A DNA stretch of 64,000 bases from contig JAPDRO010000013.1 of NCBI GenBank assembly GCA_030247885.1, positions 124,001 to 188,000 of the forward strand, given 5' to 3'. Below are positions 11,755-24,013 of this stretch, one piece after another. The DNA is from Taxawa tesnikishii (nom. ined.). Its lineage: Eukaryota > Ascomycota > Dothideomycetes > Dothideales. Made by a program: the position numbers and the translations under genes. The notes below the pieces were generated by a model. The model was not told where the DNA came from, did no database searches, and worked only from the letters and a program-made list of their open reading frames with translations. The first letter of the stretch is position 1, and every line of letters begins with the position of its first letter.

Positions 11755-13279
11755 AGTAGGTAAGCGGGACCTTGCGGACCAACTCTTGGGAGGTTCGCAG
11801 TGTAGATGTTGGATAGGTTCCCTCCATGCTCAGCGAGGAACATGTTGTCGCCCTAGCCTAGCGGTCTAAGCGAAGATGTTTCATGGAGGAATGGGCCGAA
11901 CCAGAGGCTGTCCGGGCGCAGTCGGCGATGTTAGTAGTTGCGCCGTAGCTCTTCTTTCGTCTTGGGTGGTGAGAGCATGACGCTTTTGTGCCTGATCGCT
12001 GAAAAGTCGCATCAAGGGCTACTACGTTGAGAATGAAACTACATCGTAATGCAGGCCGTTCGTGACTACGGTGATTCCCTGAATCTTTGAAACATTTAGT
12101 CAGTAGAACGGCTAAAAGCTCGAGTGGAGCGGGGTTCTCAAGTGGTATGCACTAGACGCGTAGTTCTAGCGAGCATGTATACGCCTTCCTCCTCCCTTCT
12201 TCTCAAAACATCAACACGCAGTACTGGGCTTCGGTTCCGGGATTTGAATGCCACATCCATCGAATGTGATCAAGTCGGATTTCGTGTTTGGTTTATAAAG
12301 CATCTGATGCGTAATATCTAATATACATGTATATCTGATCAAGTCTGTGCTATACTTGTCAACACCAGGTCGCTGTTAAGTGGAAATATGGCTGAATACC
12401 GGCTAGTCGATTCAGCCTTCCTCGGATTTGTACCGTATTTCTTCCACCATGTCGATGGGGATGTACCTCCCCAAACCGCACCCGGCGAGCTGGCGGAGAG
12501 GGGGAGAGTAGCGGCAGGAGCAGCTGCCGGTTCTGCTCTGGTCTTAACGGCCGTGTCTGCGACCGGTTCCTCGGTCTCGCTAATGTGCAATGGCAAGGCC
12601 TCCCTAGCCGTGATGTTTTCCAGGTTGGTGGCACAGGCGATATGATCGCCAGCCTCTTCCCTATAGCCATTGGTTAGCATCCTCCCCTGTTCGTTGCATC
12701 TTGCCGTATCTTACGTCTCGATCACGAGCAGTTCCACGTTGACGGACCCGCCATTATAGTGCACAGGAGAGGGCCAGAGTGCTAGCGGGCCGCAAGCGCC
12801 ACCGGAGGCGCGAGGGTAACCAGCAAAGAGATTCTGCAGTGGTAAACGCCGGAGTCGTGATGGTACAACCGTCTCGGTTACTATCCTGCCTCGGCGAGAA
12901 CGCGAAGGTGCTGGTGCGGTAAGGGGCCAGAACAGCGGCGGGCAGCGAGGGGCTTACAGAGGTGCAATCGCTATCAGCAAGGTCGTTGATATGAGAGTCA
13001 TGGAGAAGTTGACTCTCAGAAGGTTAGGCCTTCGGTAAGTCTGATATAGGCCGAGGAATAATGCGACCAGCCAGGCCGTCGCTTCCGTATCAATCATAGT
13101 GTAATGGTCGAACGCCGGCGTTTTGACAGTGGGTCGTGGCGATGGTCGAAGACTCCATCACGACTAAGAAAACGCCGGTGCAGTGGAGAGCCACAGCAGT
13201 AGCGGTCCACGGGTGATCGAAGTCTATGGGATTATCGAGTCGTCTCAAGGAAGAAGATTGTCAATCGGGGTGGCAATAG
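11755..13279. other. 1.5-kb intergenic region, no supported gene
   Basis: It lies between the convergent 3' ends of MTR4 and the CLC gene. Overlapping open frames at 12339-12680 exist on both strands, but none shows a domain, splice pattern or family resemblance. No tRNA-like fold was recognised. Confidence 0.4.
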
Positions 13280-15995
13280 CTACCTGCTCCATCTATCCTC
13301 CAACTCCAACCCAAGCCCATCCACCGCAAGTCCGCCCGCCGATGTGTTGCTTGGCGACGCCTCCCTAGACAACGTGTTGCCCTCGCGTCTCCTCTCCTCC
13401 CGATCCGCCGAAGTAGGGCTATCCGCACCACCCGCATGCGCCACAGCAGGACTTCTAAGTTGTATCGCGCCATGTCTTACAGAAACAAACCTCTCATTCA
13501 CCCAGCTCCCAACCCTCTTCATAACGTGCCAGAGGCGATCCTGACCCTCCCTCAACGCCGAATCGTCCTTCGGGTTCTCATGCGCTTCGACCTGGAACTG
13601 ATATTTGAGACAGTCTTTCACCGTCACCAGGCCCGTGAGCCGGCCTCTGTGCTCGACCAGGATGACCCTGGGCCCGAGCTTCTTGAACAGCTCCATGACG
13701 GTTTCGAGGGGAAGGCGAGGGTGCACGGCTAGAGGTGTCGAGTCGACAAATTTGCTGAGGTCGACTGACATCTGGCCGGACGTCTCGGCAATGCTGTCGA
13801 ATGTGACGGCCGGATTGGGTGTACTCGGCGTGATGGGCATTATGCCACGATGCGACTGTGGCGTGAAGAAGCACTTGGCGTGCGTTGGAACCATTTGATC
13901 GCGTCTGGCGCGATCTAGAGCATACCGGAGCTCAGTGCGGCCGATGTAGCCGACGAGTATGTTGGAGGATGCATCCTCGACGATCGGGAACCCGTTGAAG
14001 TGGTTACTGGCTAGGACATTCTCTACCTCATGGACTTCGAGTCCTGCGGCTGAGAGAGTCCTGAGTTCGCTCTGCATGACTTGCGATACAGGTACGCCGA
14101 AGGTATGATCCTCTTTGTTATCGAGGAAAGGAAATCCGTTGAACCAGATCATGCGATCTGCAATGCCGCCTTTACCGAAACGGTCGCTGACGGCTTTGGT
14201 GATGCCCACGACGATCTGCTCATGTTAGTCGTGACTGACCATGACTGGTGCATGCGGGAAAGACTGACCATCGTCGGTAAGATGTACGTCAAAGCTCCTG
14301 TCAATTCGAACATGATCACAACCACCGAGACGGTGATGTGCATGATGCCACTCAGAGCAGCTGCGGCTCCAAGGAAGGCATATGTGCCGGGTGTGATACA
14401 GGGTACGTCTGGCTGGCATGCTGAGAAAAAGTGCGAATCAGGAAACCTTTCGTGAAGGGCCTGCACCAGAATGCCCACCATGCGCCCGAACGACGCGCCG
14501 ATGGCCATTGAAGGGACGAAAATTCCTGCCGGCACTTTGCATCCATACGAGATGATTACCAAGAAGATGCGGAGAACTGTTGCGATGGCAAGTGAGAGGA
14601 TCATGTGAAGGCGGTTGTCGCGGCTGCCTCTGTCAGTACACGCAAGGCTTGGGGGACATGTCGGACAGCCTACTTACTCACACAACATGTCATAATCATG
14701 CCCACCTTCACACTCGAGGAAGAGAATCTCCATACTTTCCGTCATGTCGATGCGCAGAAATTTATTAGGATAGCAGAGGATTGCTGTAAACGTGGCGAGC
14801 AATGTCGCCTCCAAGATTGCGTACTTGGTGAGATATCTCTTGCGAAAAGCCTGCGCTCGCAGGTTCCACTTGATGACGAAAGCGCCGTACAGACCCCCAA
14901 AAACTCCAATGATGATGTAGAACAGAACCTCGAAGAAATGCCAGGAGCGGTCATATTTGACGGTGAACATGACTAGCTGTCCTGTGCGGAATGGGTTCAT
15001 GGTTGCCAGGACTGCTGTTGCCACCAAAGCGCAAAAGTAGCTCCTCCACATGGTCTTTAGCGGAAAATAGTTGGACATCTCCTCGAGGGAGAACAGAACA
15101 CCTCCGATCGGACTGCCAAAAGCCACTGCGACACCAGCTGCGGCGCATGCGCTGAGAATCTCACGCGTCTTTGCAGCATTTCGTCGATACTTGTCGAAGA
15201 ATCGTGAGATAACGTTGCCTGTACAAACAGCATAGTGAACGCTAGGTCCTTCCTTTCCGACAGACAATCCGGATGCAATAGCCAACGGTAGGCCCAGCGA
15301 TTTGATCAGGAGGGTCCAGAATCCAAGGAAGCCCTTCATCACGAAGCCGGCGATGATGCATTTGATCTCAGAGATACCAGATCCAGCGGCATAGGGCGCG
15401 AACGACTTGACCAAGAAAGCGGACGTGAAGGCGAAGGCGGTCGAGAAAGCGATGTACAGGACGTAGTTGACGGGCAAGTACGAGCTCCAGCGGTGCCACT
15501 CATCGCAGCCTTCCTCAGCACCCCAACAACAGAAGTCCTCGTTCAGGTAGAAGCCAGTGGTACAATAGCCCAACTTGATGTCAGACAACCACTCGGTGAC
15601 AATGTTGAGGAAGGCCGCGTTCAAGCCAATGGCTGCTCCTATCAGGCTGATGACAATCCAGGCCTGTGCGGCATCGTAGGACTCCCAGACTTGTCGCCGC
15701 CAGCCAATGCCTCCTTCCCGCTCGAAGAAGCCGGCTTTCTCCTGTCTCTTCGCTTTCCTTCGCTGCTGCTCCTTGCTGCATCTCGCACCCAGTCTATCGT
15801 GGTGAAATCCTCGTAACGCTTGATCTCGTCGATCTCCTCGGCAACAACGTGGTCCACTTGGTTTTCGTGGTCGACATGGCCTTGTTCTGCGGTTGACAGA
15901 GCTGACAGTCGGCGTACGGAGCGGCTGGATAGGGTAGGAGCAAGGGATGGCCGGCGAGCTGTCGATGTGGCAGAGGAACTATGTCGGCGATTCAT
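13280..15995 (-). CDS. CLC-family chloride channel / Cl-/H+ exchanger with two CBS domains (Gef1-like)
   Basis: A polytopic membrane protein, probably of Golgi/endosome/vacuole membranes by analogy with yeast Gef1. It starts at ATG 15995. Selectivity-filter motifs are visible: [14 protein letters not shown], then [11 protein letters not shown] with the gating Glu, then [17 protein letters not shown]. Two C-terminal CBS modules follow, around [16 protein letters not shown] and [20 protein letters not shown]. Introns are 14630-14677 and 14216-14268; splicing at the latter gives [15 protein letters not shown]. One frame break in the cytosolic N-terminus at about 15771-15772 is explained by a lost G (RDAAR then EQQRRKAKR). 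The C-terminal tail after about [11 protein letters not shown] is low-complexity. Confidence 0.93.
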
Positions 15996-16192
15996 CTCAT
16001 CATTGTCGGGTGTTGTATTCTGCCAGGCTCTGAGCTGGGAGGAGTTTGGTTGGCTCAGGTCAATATACTCGATGCTCGACTTCTGATCCGATCTGTCGCT
16101 TTCTCACCAAGGCGTCTGTCTATACCATAGATAGCACACGCACATGCAGGGATGCTCGGGTCGGCCCGCTGGGGAGGTCGCGTCGCGCTTGC

Positions 16193-16232
16193 CTTTCCAG
16201 CTTTCCAGCTTTCCAGCTTTCCAGCTTTCCAG
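16193..16232 (+). repeat. minisatellite, five copies of CTTTCCAG
   Basis: Five perfect head-to-tail 8-bp units lie in the 0.4-kb divergent gap between the CLC gene and DPB3. No coding role. It could be a protein-binding array or a neutral expansion. Confidence 0.9.
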
Positions 16233-16413
16233 GTCGCGGGGAATACTTGATGCTTTCCGCTTCGGGTACGCGTTCCACCCTCGCGTCAATCGTAAGCTCT
16301 CTTGCTTTGGGGTGAAACACTTGCACTCCAATACTTCTTTGCTCGTATCCCACATCCCAGTCTCCTACCTCACCATCCTCTAGCTACAAACATAACCCGA
16401 ACAATCAGACAAG

Positions 16414-17011
16414 ATGCCATACAACAACACGCCCATCGCGCCGTCGTCCGAAATCACCGGCACCGTCTCTCTCCCGCGTAAGTCAGCAACACCAGAACCC
16501 GCATCGGCTCAGTCTCCTTACACCAAGCCTGCACTCCCAGTCGCCCGCGTCCAGAAGATCATCCACGCAGATGAAGACATCGCCAACTGCTCCAAGAACG
16601 CCGCCTTCGTCATCACCGCCGCGACCGAGATGTTCATCCGCTATCTCGTCGAGCAGACGCACAACCAAGTCAAATCTGAGCGCAAGCCGCGCAGAACTAT
16701 TCAATACAAGGATATTGGTAATTTTCTGTATCCGACCTCGAAAACGCAAAAACCATGACTGACTTGAAACAGCCAATGCCGTAGCGCGTGTCGACAACCT
16801 CGAGTTCCTTGCAGACGTAGTACCACGCACCATGACGTTCAAGCAACACAAGGAGAAGCTGGCCAAGGAGAAGGCCGATCAGACCAGTCACCCGCATCCA
16901 GGTGAACCCGTTAACAGCAGCGATGCAATGGATGTTGATCCCGTCGTCTCAAGGACCTCTCAATCGGTTCCTGCTCCTCCACCCGGAACGAACGGAGTCC
17001 CGCTGGATTAG
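16414..17011 (+). CDS. DPB3: DNA polymerase epsilon subunit C, histone-fold (DPB3-like)
   Basis: A small histone-fold subunit that with Dpb4 forms the DNA-binding dimer of polymerase epsilon. Two exons, 16414-16717 and 16773-17011, give 180 residues. The histone fold starts at LPVARVQKIIHADEDIANC and continues with AAFVITAATEMFIRYLVEQT, KSERKPRRTIQYKDIANAV and ARVDNLEFLADVVPRT. The intron (16718-16772) has a CTGAC branch site. The tail after about residue 120 is acidic and Pro-rich. Downstream of the TAG the same frame stays coding-like (NGDAFPAQDVTNRAEVMAAM, KRKEWERARAG), so the annotated end may be premature. The related CHRAC/NF-Y-type histone-fold proteins are alternatives but less likely. 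Confidence 0.85.
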
Positions 17012-18055
17012 TCACCCCGCGGGAATGGCGACGCATTCCCAGCGCAGGATGTCACAAACCGTGCCGAAGTCATGGCAGCTATGGAAGCAAGCGCGAAGGA
17101 AAGTAAGATTAGACAACGGATCAAACGGAAGGAATGGGAGAGGGCAAGAGCAGGGCACGAGAACCGCAACCACCCAAAGGGCCACAGAAACCGAAGAATC
17201 CGAGGTATTCCGGAATGAAACCCGACCACAGATACAACAACTGCAAGCAGTTGCCGCTGTAGCGATGCGTCCCGCTGCGTGTCGTACAGTCAAGTCATCA
17301 AATATGGGCCGGAAGACGGTCTGTGAAGCCACAGTAGGCGACTGCACATTGTGGGGCAGCAGGCGAGAGGGACAAGATATTGTACAGCAGCAGGATCGGG
17401 CAATTACAGTCATTAGTGAGCCTAGCCATTTGGCTCAACTTAAACAAAATGACGCGGCTAACTTTCGACTTCAACGACTACTCACTAGACACGTTTAATC
17501 AACAAGGTGTCTGCTGTGTTTCTTCATGACCAGGTGATGCAATGATAAACTCTCACTCGACGGCCGTCATCAAATGGGATGATAATGTGGCGCGGTAGAA
17601 GCTGCAGGGTCTGGTCGTCCAACTCCGCGGGCTTTTATAGCTGCTGAGTTGCATCCGCTAACTGCAACACTTTCCATGCCTCTATTGCGCAATAGTTATG
17701 AAAGCTTCCATCATTCTGTAAAGCAACAGTACGCTACCTTGTAAAGCCCTTGCCACGAGGCGTCTTTCAAACGGCTGTAGACGAGCGTTATCTTGCGTGG
17801 TCAACATCTTTCATCTGCGGTGCCTTTTACGAATGTAGGAGACATAGTCCCGAGTGCAACCGATGTGCTTGGCGCTCTGCTTGCCACGGCAAAAAGTTAG
17901 TGGTCCCGGTGCCGGGCGCCTTTGTAGTTGAAGAGCATGTGCTCGTCGAGGTAGGAATCTTGGCAGTCAATCGAAGTAGCTTCCACAACTCTCATTACCG
18001 CCGCACAACAGCATCCCATCATCGAGACTGACGGGAGCACGAACTACCCTCCTAC
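17012..18055. other. 1-kb gap downstream of DPB3
   Basis: The first 200-300 bp continue coding-like in two frames (a charged helix, then QPPKGPQKPKNPRYSGMKPD) and may be the real DPB3 C-terminus. The rest (about 17300-18055) has no supported gene. Confidence 0.35.
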
Positions 18056-21000
18056 CTATCGTCCAGCTAACCGATCGCCCAGCAAACCTTCCAGCCTCTC
18101 TTCCGCCGCCACGAGCCGCCCGAACTCTGTCCTCACGTCCCATTCATCACCTTGCGCGACCATCGTATCCTCGAGCATCCCCACCGTCTTCCTCGCCTCC
18201 TCCCTCACGTCTCCAACCCCGCCGTCAAGCCCGCCATCACCATTCCCCTCCTCCTCCTCCTCCTCCTCCAACTTGACCCAACAAAGACAAACCCCTTCAA
18301 AACCTCCGCCCTGTGGAACCCGATCCTAGGCGCACCATTCACGATACAACTCTGCAGCACCTTGAGCGCAGCGATCAAAGTGGGCGGGTGCGCGTATCCG
18401 AAGGGGTCGCCGAGGACCTCTGAAAGCATGGGCAGCACGTATCTAAAATGCTTGACGGACTCGACCGCCAGCTCCTTTTGCACGAGGCAGAGGTTGTCCA
18501 GGACCACTTTGACGATCTTGACGTGCTCGGGACAGTGTGTGTAGACGGCGAGGACGCCCTTTCTGAGCACCGCGTCGAGAAATTTCACCCGTCGACGCGC
18601 GGATTCTTCGGCCGAGGGTTTGTGGCCCGGAGGCGGCGTGACGTCTGGAGCTAGGTGCGCTTTGCGTGATAGGTTGATGAGAGCAGGGAAGGCGGCGGAG
18701 AGAAGCGCGATGGATTCGGGTTCGGGAGTCAGGGTCGGAAGGTACCCTAAACATGGCATCAGGGCCGCTTCGAAGACGTCACCGAGGCCGGTGCGCGGGA
18801 GAAGGGTGGGCGGAGCGGAGGACAGGAATTTATTTATGAAAGTAGAGCCTTGAGTTTTGAAGTTGAGATCGTGGTCGTCGGTTATGGACAAGAGAGGCGG
18901 GATCAGTAGCGGCCAGTGCTGCTCGATGAGGTCTGGTGAACTATTTTGCAGGACCCAACGTAACAAATCTAGCGCGGACCTGTTCTCCCTCTTCTTCCAA
19001 GGCTTCATCTCCTCTTCCTCTAGCTCAAATGCGGACGGTGCGGGTGGGGCAGTCGTCGTGGCCTTACGACCGGTCGCCGTCACTGCGGGATGCCGGGTCT
19101 TCGCGAACAGCGGACGAATGGTAAGCCGCAGGAAGTGAGAGATGAGGTCTTGGGTGAGCTCACCATGGGATCCCGAGTTCTTGACTTCTTCTATTGCTTC
19201 CTCCGTTGTCGTTTTGCCGGGGTTACGGAGCTGCCACGCCATGACGACGTCGAGCGCATCCTTCATCCATGGCCCTGGCGGGGTCGACAAGGCCTTCGCG
19301 AGAGCTTTGCCGTCGAGGAGGGGCTTGAGAGAGAATGCGTCGAGGATATCGAGTTCACGTAGATGATCGAGGAAAGAAGCGTAGTCTGATATCTGGGCTG
19401 CACGAAGTCAGTGTGTGCTAAGCGGGTGAGTGATGGGAATCACTCACTGTCTCTTGACTGGGGATCATTGGCAACGTCGGCCAGAAGCGCAAACAAGGCT
19501 TGTGTCCTCCACGTCGGCCCCCATCTCCGAATGGCCATCCCCAGCACATCCCTTGCTGCAGCGTCTTCGCCTTCTACTTGGTGATGCGGACGCTTGGTTT
19601 GGTCGCTCAACTTATGTACGAGCATCGAGATCTCTTCATGGTTTCGGACGGATGCAGTGATGATGTCACAGACTTTGTTTGTTGCCTTGATGCCTTCACG
19701 AGCGACCATCGAGGCGACTGGGGAGGCAGTTTCTTGCCAGGTTCGCCTGGTGGTTGAGGTGCGTCCCGGTATGGTACCATGCACAATATCTGCCAGGCTA
19801 GGTAATTGTCCTCCGCGTCACGAATGAGAATATCTGTCACGAAGATTAGTCTCCAATCAGAGATTTTTGGACAACCAAGCGACAAGTGGGTATGCTACAT
19901 CAGGTCAAGCCGAGTGATAACTACAAGTTGCGTTGGTTATGTCTACTCACCCCTCGAGTTGGAGCTGCTCTCTAGGAAAGTCTTTAGCGTCTCAACCACC
20001 AGAGTCCACTGATCAGTATCAGCTTGGTAGTGTTTGTCGCCAGCCTGGGTAGGATCGGAGAATATCGTCTCATACAGACCAAGACGATCGACAAGGGAAA
20101 TGGCCATGTACGGATCAGGACCTCGGAGCATCTTCTCTAATTCTACGCCAACACGTTCTCGGCTGATCTTGGCCTTGAGAGCGTCCTTGATTTCGGCATC
20201 CTTCATCCAGTGCTCGGCTTCGGGATCGATGGTGTAGTTCAGTCTGCTGGCAAACCGTATCAACCTGAGCACTCGTAGAGGATCGTCCTTGAAAGTTTGA
20301 TATGGCTCGAGAGGTGTCCGAATGATGCCAGTTTTCATGTCATCATGACCCTTTCCTGTGAAGTCCTCAATCTGGCGGGTGTTGAGGTTGAAGAACATCG
20401 CATTGACTGTGGCATCTCTGCGAAGAGCATCTTCTTCCGGCGTACCAAACTCCATTTGCGGGTTCCTGCTGTCCTCGGAGTAAGTCTCCTTGCGCAAGTT
20501 CACAAGGTCAATGTCCAGTCCAAGGATCCTGGTCGTCACGGTTTCTAAGTGTTTCGACTTTTCCGGGTTCGCTTCGATCTTATGAAGGCCTCCGACAATC
20601 TTGTTCTTCCCGGTGTTACCTGCTTTGTTGGACTGAGAGTCATTTTTGGCAACTCCCTCAAGGCCGTACTTCTCTGGGTTTTCTGGCGTCTCAAGGTACT
20701 CTTTCAACTTCAAGCCGAACTGGTAGCCAGTCATTTTGTTGATAGCAACATCAATGTCATGGCTATCGACACCCAGCAGCTTGTCACGAACCCATCCTCC
20801 AGTGAAGCGAAGGACGAGCTTCTCGTTTCGGAGTTCATCAGGCAGAGTCACCTGACTGTCCGGGCTCGGTGATGTAGGAGCGTTGTCGACGTACGCAGCG
20901 ACATCTAAGAGCAGTCTTGCCAGCGTGTCTTCAATAGGTGTGAGTTCGAGGGTGCGAACGCCAGGCTCGTTGACGGCGTCCTTGGGATCCATAGCAGCCT

Positions 21001-21216
21001 GTTCCGGTTGGAATTTCGACGGTGGAGTTGCTGTACTGAGCTTCCGCCGTTTGATGCTTTGACACTGGGGGAAGAACGCCTGTCTTTGGACATGTGCCTA
21101 AGTGCTAGGCATGAACATGTCCGTGAGGTTGTCACAAAGTTCGTGTTTCCAACGTGTCGTGAATGGTGAAGCTCGTTGCGAAGGCCGTGATTCAAAATTC
21201 TGCGAAGAGGATGCAT
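18056..21216 (-). CDS. CCA1: tRNA CCA-adding enzyme (CCA1) reading in frame into a TTI2 domain
   Basis: The N-terminal half is a class II CCA-adding polymerase: LRFTGGWVRDKLLG, catalytic DSHDIDVAI, and RRDATVNAMFFN. Its C-terminal body includes MVAREGIKATNKVCDII, GMAIRRWGPTW and PGPWMKDALDVVMAWQLRNP. Without a stop the same frame continues into GELTQDLISHFLRLTIRPLF and a Tti2-family (TTT complex) solenoid, with LIEQHWPLLIPPLLSI and RTGLGDVFEAALMPCLGYLP, ending at 18056. Introns are 19834-19950 (117 nt) and 19398-19447. ATGs at 21216 (Arg-rich presequence MHPLRRILNHGLRNELHH), 21093 and 20992 could give mitochondrial and cytosolic/nuclear forms, as in yeast CCA1. Frame breaks at homopolymers: 21058-21060, 19730-19732 and 18292-18295. 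A separate TTI2 gene would need its own start, which I cannot find. Confidence 0.85.
18243..18270 (+). repeat. CTC-rich microsatellite inside the TTI2 coding region
   Basis: A (CTC)n tract that on the coding minus strand encodes a poly-Glu run near the C-terminus. It lies close to the frame break at 18292-18295. Confidence 0.7.
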
Positions 21217-21611
21217 CCACGGACATGCAGTCAATGTAGAATGTTGAGCAAACACGCATCCAGCCAGATCTCTAGTTGCTTGGAGGAAAGGAGGTTTGGC
21301 AGTTTATGCCAATGTATAGGAGGTTATTGTTTCGGTAGATGGTTACATATGATATTGCCCTCTACAGAGTAGGCCGGCAAACCTTCCCTCTCGTTTGCAC
21401 TTGTCTCCCGTTGGGTTGCGCGACTCTCGTCTTTACCACAGCGCATGACCAGCCTGGCTTGAGCAACTATCCAACGGCAAAGGGGCTTGCGCAGCAGACA
21501 AACGTAACAGTAGCAGCACACACCATATCGCTCAAACCATCTGTCTTACGGAGAACTGATGCACACCGACCAACTCTCTCTAGCTTGTATATACGGGAGT
21601 CGCAGTCTCTC
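21217..21611. promoter_or_regulatory. divergent intergenic region between CCA1 and TRS85
   Basis: 395 bp between the divergent starts. No motif is claimed. The TRS85 frame is open upstream of its ATG to 21339, so part of this is 5' untranslated sequence. Confidence 0.35.
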
Positions 21612-24013
21612 ATGACATCTTCCCCGGACGACCCTCTGCAATCGCCGCAGTACTCAGTCTCGGATTCTTCTTTACCTTTACCGAAGACACGGCAAGCAGA
21701 GCGAAAGTCACCACTTTCTTCTCTTACGAGTCTCCCTTACCGCTCCAATGCCTCCCTATCGAACCTCTTCGCTTCCACAAGCTCGCTCCCTAATCGCTCG
21801 CCGAGCACATCGGGCACGATAACACCTCCGGTAGGCGTAGTCAATGGATCCGTATTTTCTCCCGGAGGCTCTACAACAGGCGTCAGATCGCCTTCTCCTG
21901 CACCGCCCGGAACGAACGATGATTCTCGGTCATTGATACTGGAAGCATTTGCACCTCACGTCGGCGTCCTTCCGTCTGCGGATTGTGAGGAGCTCCTCAG
22001 GCATAAAGGCATTCATGGCGGATTGCTGGAGTTGTTGCGACCGTTTGGAGAGAAAATACCGGGACGCGTGGTGATCAGGGACAGCACCGGAACAAGCCGG
22101 CCATGGGACGATTTTGGGATACGGTTCACTGGGGTTAACGATGGGTTGGAAGAGCCTGTGTTAGCAGCCAAACCTGACGGAGACGGGAGGGAGAACTATA
22201 CCAATCCTCGGGACCTACTTTCAGAGTTCAAGCCAGCCAGGTTACGGACAGGAGGACACGTTCTGCAGATTGACGAGTTGGTTTACAAACATCTTGCATT
22301 TGCTGAGCAGCAATCCGGCCCCCAGCCTACGGACTATCTTAACCACAAGGACGCATCATTGCCTTCTGCGCCTGCTACATCTCCATTTTACTCGTTGTTT
22401 TTACGGCGTTTACTCTCTGGTCTACCGTTAGTCCCTCACGAGACCTTCTCTCACCCAGTGGCCCAGGTCATTGCCATCAGTTCACGCAACCCCTCACCTA
22501 TCGAGGAACTTCGAAACTTGTATACTAGCTCCAACACTGGGGCACATCGACTCCCTCAATGGGTCAACAATGAGTACCTACGCTATTATGTCCTTATCCA
22601 TGACGAAGATTATGACGATATTAAACGGTCTACCTCACTTTTCGAGCAGATGAAGAGGCATTTCGGCCTACACTGTCACCTGTTGAGATTGCGTAGCACG
22701 CAATGTTTGCCATCAGACGACGATAGTCTGAGACTGCCCACCTGTGAATGGATGTCAGCAGGCGAAGAGCTGGCGGAGATCGCTTCTAGAGGTAAGCCTT
22801 CGTTGGCCAGACAGGACGTTGAGTATGAGAGCTGACGCTTACAGAAAACCTGGAGGACGACGAAGACCCAACACCATACATCTTTGAGTCTGACGCAGCA
22901 GCAATACGTGGCTTCGTTCGAGAAATGGTGACACAGTCAATCATTCCAGGCATGGAGCGTATGTCGGCTCAGTGGAACGACCAGGTCGCGTCCCGACGAA
23001 GAGGTTTGAGCGGTCGGTTCACGTCCCTGACAAAACGCTGGACGCCATTCTCCGGTCGTAGTGCGACCGGACCTTCTCTGGGTACGCCCGGCAGCAACTA
23101 CGATGCATTGCAAGGCTTTTATCGACCTGATACACCGGAAGCTATCATGCGAAAACTCGCCGATTACGCAATGATGCTGCGTGACTTCAGGCTCGCGCAG
23201 AGCACATACGACATCCTGAGCACAGATTTCAAGAACGATAAGGCTCTGAAATACTACGCCGGCGCGAGTGAGATGGCAGCGATTGCGACACTGCTCTCTT
23301 TCGGACCAATGTCCGCGAAGGTCCGTACGGACACGGTTGACCAGATGCTCGAGCTTGCATACTACACATACACTACACGCTCGATATCGCAGTACCATGC
23401 GCTGAGAACACTTGTGTTGGGTGCAGAGCTGCTTCGTATGAGAGGTGGCTCAGCCTTGGATGATGCAGCGAGATGGGAAAGCAAGATTATCGAAGACAGG
23501 CTGGTGGGTCCCACTGGCCACGCACTCACGCTGGAACGGATTGCTACATGCTACATGTCGCGCCAAGGTGTAGGCAGCCTGCAATCCGGTTCACGTCAGA
23601 GGAAAGCCGCATTCTGGAACGTCTTAGCTACGGATGCGTGGCTGAGGCTCGACAAGCCCACACAAGCAGAGAAAAGGCTGGTCGACGCTACGGCCTTGTA
23701 CAAGGTCTTTGACGAGGAAGCAGAACCGCTGGCGTTTGACGGTATGAACGGCTTCATCGGACAGCTGAGGCAAGCTATCAAGGCTCGCAAAGCTAGTCGC
23801 AACCCGCATGAAGGCACGAGGGAGGATGACGAGACCACACTCGTGGAATCGATGCAGGAGCAGAGTGAGCAAGTGGATCAGCGCATTCGTACTCACCGCA
23901 AGAGTTTAAGCTCGGCTGCACCTCCGCAGGCCTTGGACCCGTTGGGAGCTGTTCCGCTCCCGTCGAGTCCCACACTCGAACGACCGGATCCAAAGCAAGA
24001 GGGCTTCGAGTGA
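21612..24013 (+). CDS. TRS85: TRAPP complex subunit Trs85 (TRAPPC8-like)
   Basis: A subunit of TRAPPIII, the Ypt1/Rab1 exchange factor used in ER-Golgi traffic and autophagy. The ATG at 21612 (MTSSPDDPLQSPQ) is followed by a Ser/Pro-rich stretch. The conserved core has LFEQMKRHFGLHCHLLRLRS, then after one 53-nt intron (22792-22844) PTPYIFESDAAAIRGFVREM, WNDQVASRRRGLSGRF, and DTPEAIMRKLADYAMMLRDF. The predicted protein is about 782 residues with no frame break. The C-terminal 60 residues are polar and probably disordered. The frame continues upstream of the ATG without a better start. Confidence 0.92.

Noticed and set aside
12339-12680. Open frames on both strands in the MTR4-CLC gap
   Set aside because: They overlap over their whole length, resemble no family and show no introns.
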